From positions 1-6,383 of the forward strand of contig WQYJ01000126.1 in assembly GCA_009781325.1 (NCBI GenBank): a DNA stretch of 6,383 nt, read 5' to 3'. The notes beneath the pieces are model-generated. The model worked only from the letters and a program-made list of their open reading frames with translations. It searched no databases and was not told the origin of the DNA. Of this stretch, positions 4,656-6,383 are shown one piece after another. This DNA is from Propionibacteriaceae bacterium. GTDB taxonomy: Bacteria; Actinomycetota; Actinomycetes; Propionibacteriales; Propionibacteriaceae. Each line of letters begins with the position of its first letter. The first letter of the stretch is position 1. Position numbers and translations under genes: made by a program.

Positions 4656-5597
4656 TCAGGCAGGGTCGATCTCATCCAGCCAAGCATTAACCTGAGCGAC
4701 AGCGTCTTCGAGAGTGTTGTTTAGCCCAGCGTCTTGGGCTGCTTTCTCGAAGCTTTCCCGCCAGTGCGGATAGGCAACAAGACGCGCCGGCCAGAGTCGC
4801 GGAGTCAGTTCAAGTATCTCAGCTTCATCTGCGCGGGCTTTGAAGATGTCGAGGATGGCCGCTTTGATACTCAGGTTGTTAGGATGTCCGGTCTCGTTTG
4901 CGAGGTCACGCAGTAGTAGCAAATCTGGAACATCGCGTGCTCGATCATTCACACACTCTGGTGGATCATGCAGATCAGTCGATGCATGCACCTTTTGAGC
5001 AATCTGGTACTGCATCGCCAACGACGCAAGAAAGTCAGGTGTCGGAAGCCCAAACCCAGATAGGGAAGGGGCAGCAGTGCGCTCGTATGCTTGGCCCGCG
5101 AGCCCTTCGTCCGGGGATAGTTCTACTTGAACGCCTCGCCATGTTTTGTTGCTGAGGGTAATAATCAATCGGAAGCGACGAGGTTGAATCACCTTGGTGG
5201 GGACATTGATTACCTCGATGGGACTTCGCTTGAACTCAAAAGGGCCCCATGACTGAACTAATAATGCGTCGAGACTTTCAAGGAATGTTTCAATGTCACC
5301 ACGAATGAGCCCGTCAATATCAGTGGTCGTACGAGTAGGGGCGCGCAGCTTGTGTTGTAGTAGCGTCCCACCCTTGAGTAGAAAGGATGGCTCATCTTGC
5401 CCATCTAGTGTCTGCTGCAGCACCGCTGTCGCAATCGTGGATGCGACCAACCAGCCGAGTCTGCCTCCATCACTGTTCAGATCACGCTCTGCCTTGGTGA
5501 TCCACACGTCTAGCACATGCGCTGAGTTAGGAGTCTTGTCTTTAGGTTTCAGCGCGCTAACACCTTGTGACAGGTTATAGCCAATCTCATCAACCAT
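4656..5597 (-). CDS. abiEii: AbiEii toxin, nucleotidyltransferase
   Basis: 313 residues with the DUF1814/AbiEii nucleotidyltransferase layout. Motif I is K75-GGT followed by T92-DID (catalytic D93 and D95) in FLLKGGTLL...TRTTTDIDGL. A third carboxylate is likely E159 in GVQVEL. Downstream are QKVH (residues 201-204) and R219-ARD-VPD (R221, D222, D225), matching the conserved K/H and R-x-x-D-x-x-D elements of the C-terminal half. Known of the family: the toxin of the type IV AbiE system, reversibly bacteriostatic, giving phage abortive infection; related MenT toxins modify tRNA with nucleotides. The ATG at 5597 overlaps the abiEi stop by 8 nt and has GGAGG nine nt upstream. All motif residues are intact, so it should be active. 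The stop lies just before the split terminator. The phage-defence role is inferred from family; its target here is unknown. Confidence 0.9.
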   Translation of the reverse strand: MVDEIGYNLSQGVSALKPKDKTPNSAHVLDVWITKAERDLNSDGGRLGWLVASTIATAVLQQTLDGQDEPSFLLKGGTLLQHKLRAPTRTTTDIDGLIRGDIETFLESLDALLVQSWGPFEFKRSPIEVINVPTKVIQPRRFRLIITLSNKTWRGVQVELSPDEGLAGQAYERTAAPSLSGFGLPTPDFLASLAMQYQIAQKVHASTDLHDPPECVNDRARDVPDLLLLRDLANETGHPNNLSIKAAILDIFKARADEAEILELTPRLWPARLVAYPHWRESFEKAAQDAGLNNTLEDAVAQVNAWLDEIDPA

Positions 5598-6159
5598 TGT
5601 CTCGATCCTCCAGTTTCCTCGTAAGGTTCTCGCTGTCGCCCTTCAAGAGTTGCCCTGCCAAGCCTGCACGTTCTAGTGCCTGCTTGATAAGGTACGTCGG
5701 CGTTCCCCACGCGATGCATTGCTCGATTGTTGTCGGCACATTTGTGATCGGGATTTGTTCAAAACTCGTTCGTTGGCGATCCGCTAAATCCGCATAATGG
5801 ATGACGTAACGCTCGCCACCGGTTCGACGTAGCCTACGGTGCTTGCCGACGGTGATGTGAATCTGGTTGGGATTGATGTCGCTGATCTCCCAGGCCGCGA
5901 GAGCAGTTTCGTGGCTCAGGCAAGCCTCTGGTGCGCCAGTCCACAGCACCGCCAGCGCCCAGTTCTGGTAGCGACTTCCAGCGACTTGAGGAACGAGATA
6001 AACCCCTCGTTTAAGACGTTCCAGGCGACCTCGTGCAGCGAGCTTCACCAGTTCCTGGCGAGGGATGCCTTCTTTGGATGCTTGCTCAGATGAGACCAAG
6101 CCGTGCTGATCCATCGCCACTTCTCGCAGGCGCTCCAGGATCGTGACAACCTCATTCAT
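5590..6159 (-). CDS. abiEi: AbiEi antitoxin and autorepressor
   Basis: 189 residues. The N-terminal winged helix-turn-helix (about residues 20-57) reads LVSSEQASKEGIPRQELVKLAARGRLERLKRGVYLVP as a helix, recognition helix and wing in the usual AbiEi order. The C-terminal domain includes the conserved LSHETALAAWEI (81-92) and IHITVGKHRR. Known of the family: it counters AbiEii toxicity without stable binding (type IV) and represses the operon by binding inverted repeats in the promoter. The ATG at 6159 has no Shine-Dalgarno; a -10 box TATACT (6171-6166) ends six nt before it, so translation is probably leaderless. Met16 (6114) is the only other early in-frame ATG and has no better signal. Two 33-bp inverted repeats directly upstream are the expected operators. 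Overlaps abiEii by 8 nt. Confidence 0.88.
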   Translation of the reverse strand: MNEVVTILERLREVAMDQHGLVSSEQASKEGIPRQELVKLAARGRLERLKRGVYLVPQVAGSRYQNWALAVLWTGAPEACLSHETALAAWEISDINPNQIHITVGKHRRLRRTGGERYVIHYADLADRQRTSFEQIPITNVPTTIEQCIAWGTPTYLIKQALERAGLAGQLLKGDSENLTRKLEDRDNG

Positions 6160-6192
6160 GTCAATAGTATACCACCACGGGATACTATTGAC
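6160..6192. promoter_or_regulatory. AbiEi operator IR1 overlapping the abiE promoter
   Basis: A 33-bp inverted repeat with 15-nt arms and a 3-nt centre: GTCAATAGTATACCA / CCA / CGGGATACTATTGAC, 13 of 15 arm positions complementary and the outer 11 perfect. It contains the minus-strand -10 box TATACT (6171-6166) and ends exactly at the abiEi start codon, so a bound protein would block transcription initiation. Characterised AbiEi proteins bind such promoter repeats; binding here is inferred. Confidence 0.72.
6166..6171 (-). promoter_or_regulatory. -10 box of the abiE operon, leaderless start
   Basis: TATACT on the minus strand (5 of 6 to TATAAT), six bases before the abiEi ATG at 6159. The -35 region falls near 6194-6189 (ATGTCA), a poor match. 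With no Shine-Dalgarno present, transcript and coding sequence probably begin at the same base. Confidence 0.6.
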
Positions 6193-6202
6193 ATTTCTCT
6201 TC

Positions 6203-6235
6203 GTCTTTATTATCCCATGGTGGGATACTTTTTAC
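6203..6235. promoter_or_regulatory. AbiEi operator IR2, upstream copy
   Basis: Same 15-3-15 layout as IR1: GTCTTTATTATCCCA / TGG / TGGGATACTTTTTAC, 10 of 15 arm positions complementary with the inner seven perfect. The half-site consensus shared with IR1 is about GGGATAcTatTgAC. The centres of IR1 and IR2 are 43 bp apart, close to four helical turns, which would put two bound proteins on the same face of the DNA and permit cooperative repression. Confidence 0.65.
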
Positions 6236-6269
6236 ACCCTTTTTTGAGATGGGCGAGTTCTGGCTCGTG

Positions 6270-6383
6270 AAACGTGCCAGGGGGCCAGGAGGCTGTTGCA
6301 TGAATCATGTTTCGGCGCTGAAGCCCCGGATCGGGCGATCCGCGTCTCCCATATGTTGGGGTAGTGGGTCCACCACAACCCCA
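6270..6383. mobile_element. Half-terminator and left end of a second element, cut by the window edge
   Basis: Bases 6270-6307 repeat 4489-4526 exactly over 38 bp: the same half-terminator, the same CCAGG (6285-6289) and the same 18-bp element end (6290-6307). The sequence beyond 6308 does not match the interior of the 116-bp element, so this is a different element sharing the ends. Within it are a perfect 6-bp hairpin CGGATC-GGGC-GATCCG (6327-6342) and a 10-of-11-pair hairpin at 6357-6383. On the minus strand one frame is open from the window edge to a TGA at 6307-6305, inside the terminal repeat, and could be the end of a transposase. The far end and any transposase lie outside the window. 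Confidence 0.55.

Noticed and set aside
4487..4687. Minus-strand frame across the split terminator and element
   Set aside because: It consists of the abiEii end read out of frame plus the terminal repeats and element interior; no ribosome site or domain.
1..6383. CRISPR array
   Set aside because: No regularly spaced short direct repeats are present; the only long direct repeat is the 38-bp pair at 4489 and 6270.

Overview
The window looks like a chromosomal segment of an actinobacterium of moderate GC content. This is an inference from three things: the actinobacterial style of the cysteine genes, two promoters whose -10 box sits 6-7 nt before an ATG (leaderless mRNAs), and a Cys-codon leader peptide of a kind described in mycobacteria. 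I cannot name the genus.

Layout. (1) 1-309: the C-terminal part of a GNAT acetyltransferase, plus strand. (2) 321-478: a 122-bp nested palindrome, then the terminator of the cysteine operon. (3) 483-3523, minus strand: a cysteine/sulfur assimilation operon in the order leader peptide, metY-type sulfhydrylase, cysK, cysE. CysE makes O-acetylserine, CysK turns it into cysteine with sulfide, and the MetY-family enzyme uses sulfide on O-acetylhomoserine (or O-acetylserine). The 190-nt leader encodes a 22-residue peptide with adjacent Cys codons and two mutually exclusive RNA stems, which suggests cysteine-responsive attenuation. (4) 3560-3838: tRNA-Leu(CAG) with promoter, two downstream hairpins and a terminator. 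(5) 3890-4440, plus strand: a RelB/RelE-type toxin-antitoxin pair with its own promoter and palindromic candidate operators. (6) 4489-4644: a terminator hairpin split by a 116-bp MITE-like element with 18-bp perfect terminal inverted repeats and a 5-bp target duplication. (7) 4656-6235, minus strand: an AbiEi/AbiEii type IV toxin-antitoxin and abortive-infection operon with two 33-bp operators upstream. (8) 6270-6383: the same half-terminator and the same element end again, leading into a second element that runs off the window.

The left half is core metabolism. The right half, from the tRNA onward, is an accessory block: two unrelated toxin-antitoxin systems, convergently arranged, with an insertion in the terminator between them and another element end beyond. 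The most informative regions are the cysteine leader, the AbiE operators and the terminator-targeted element.
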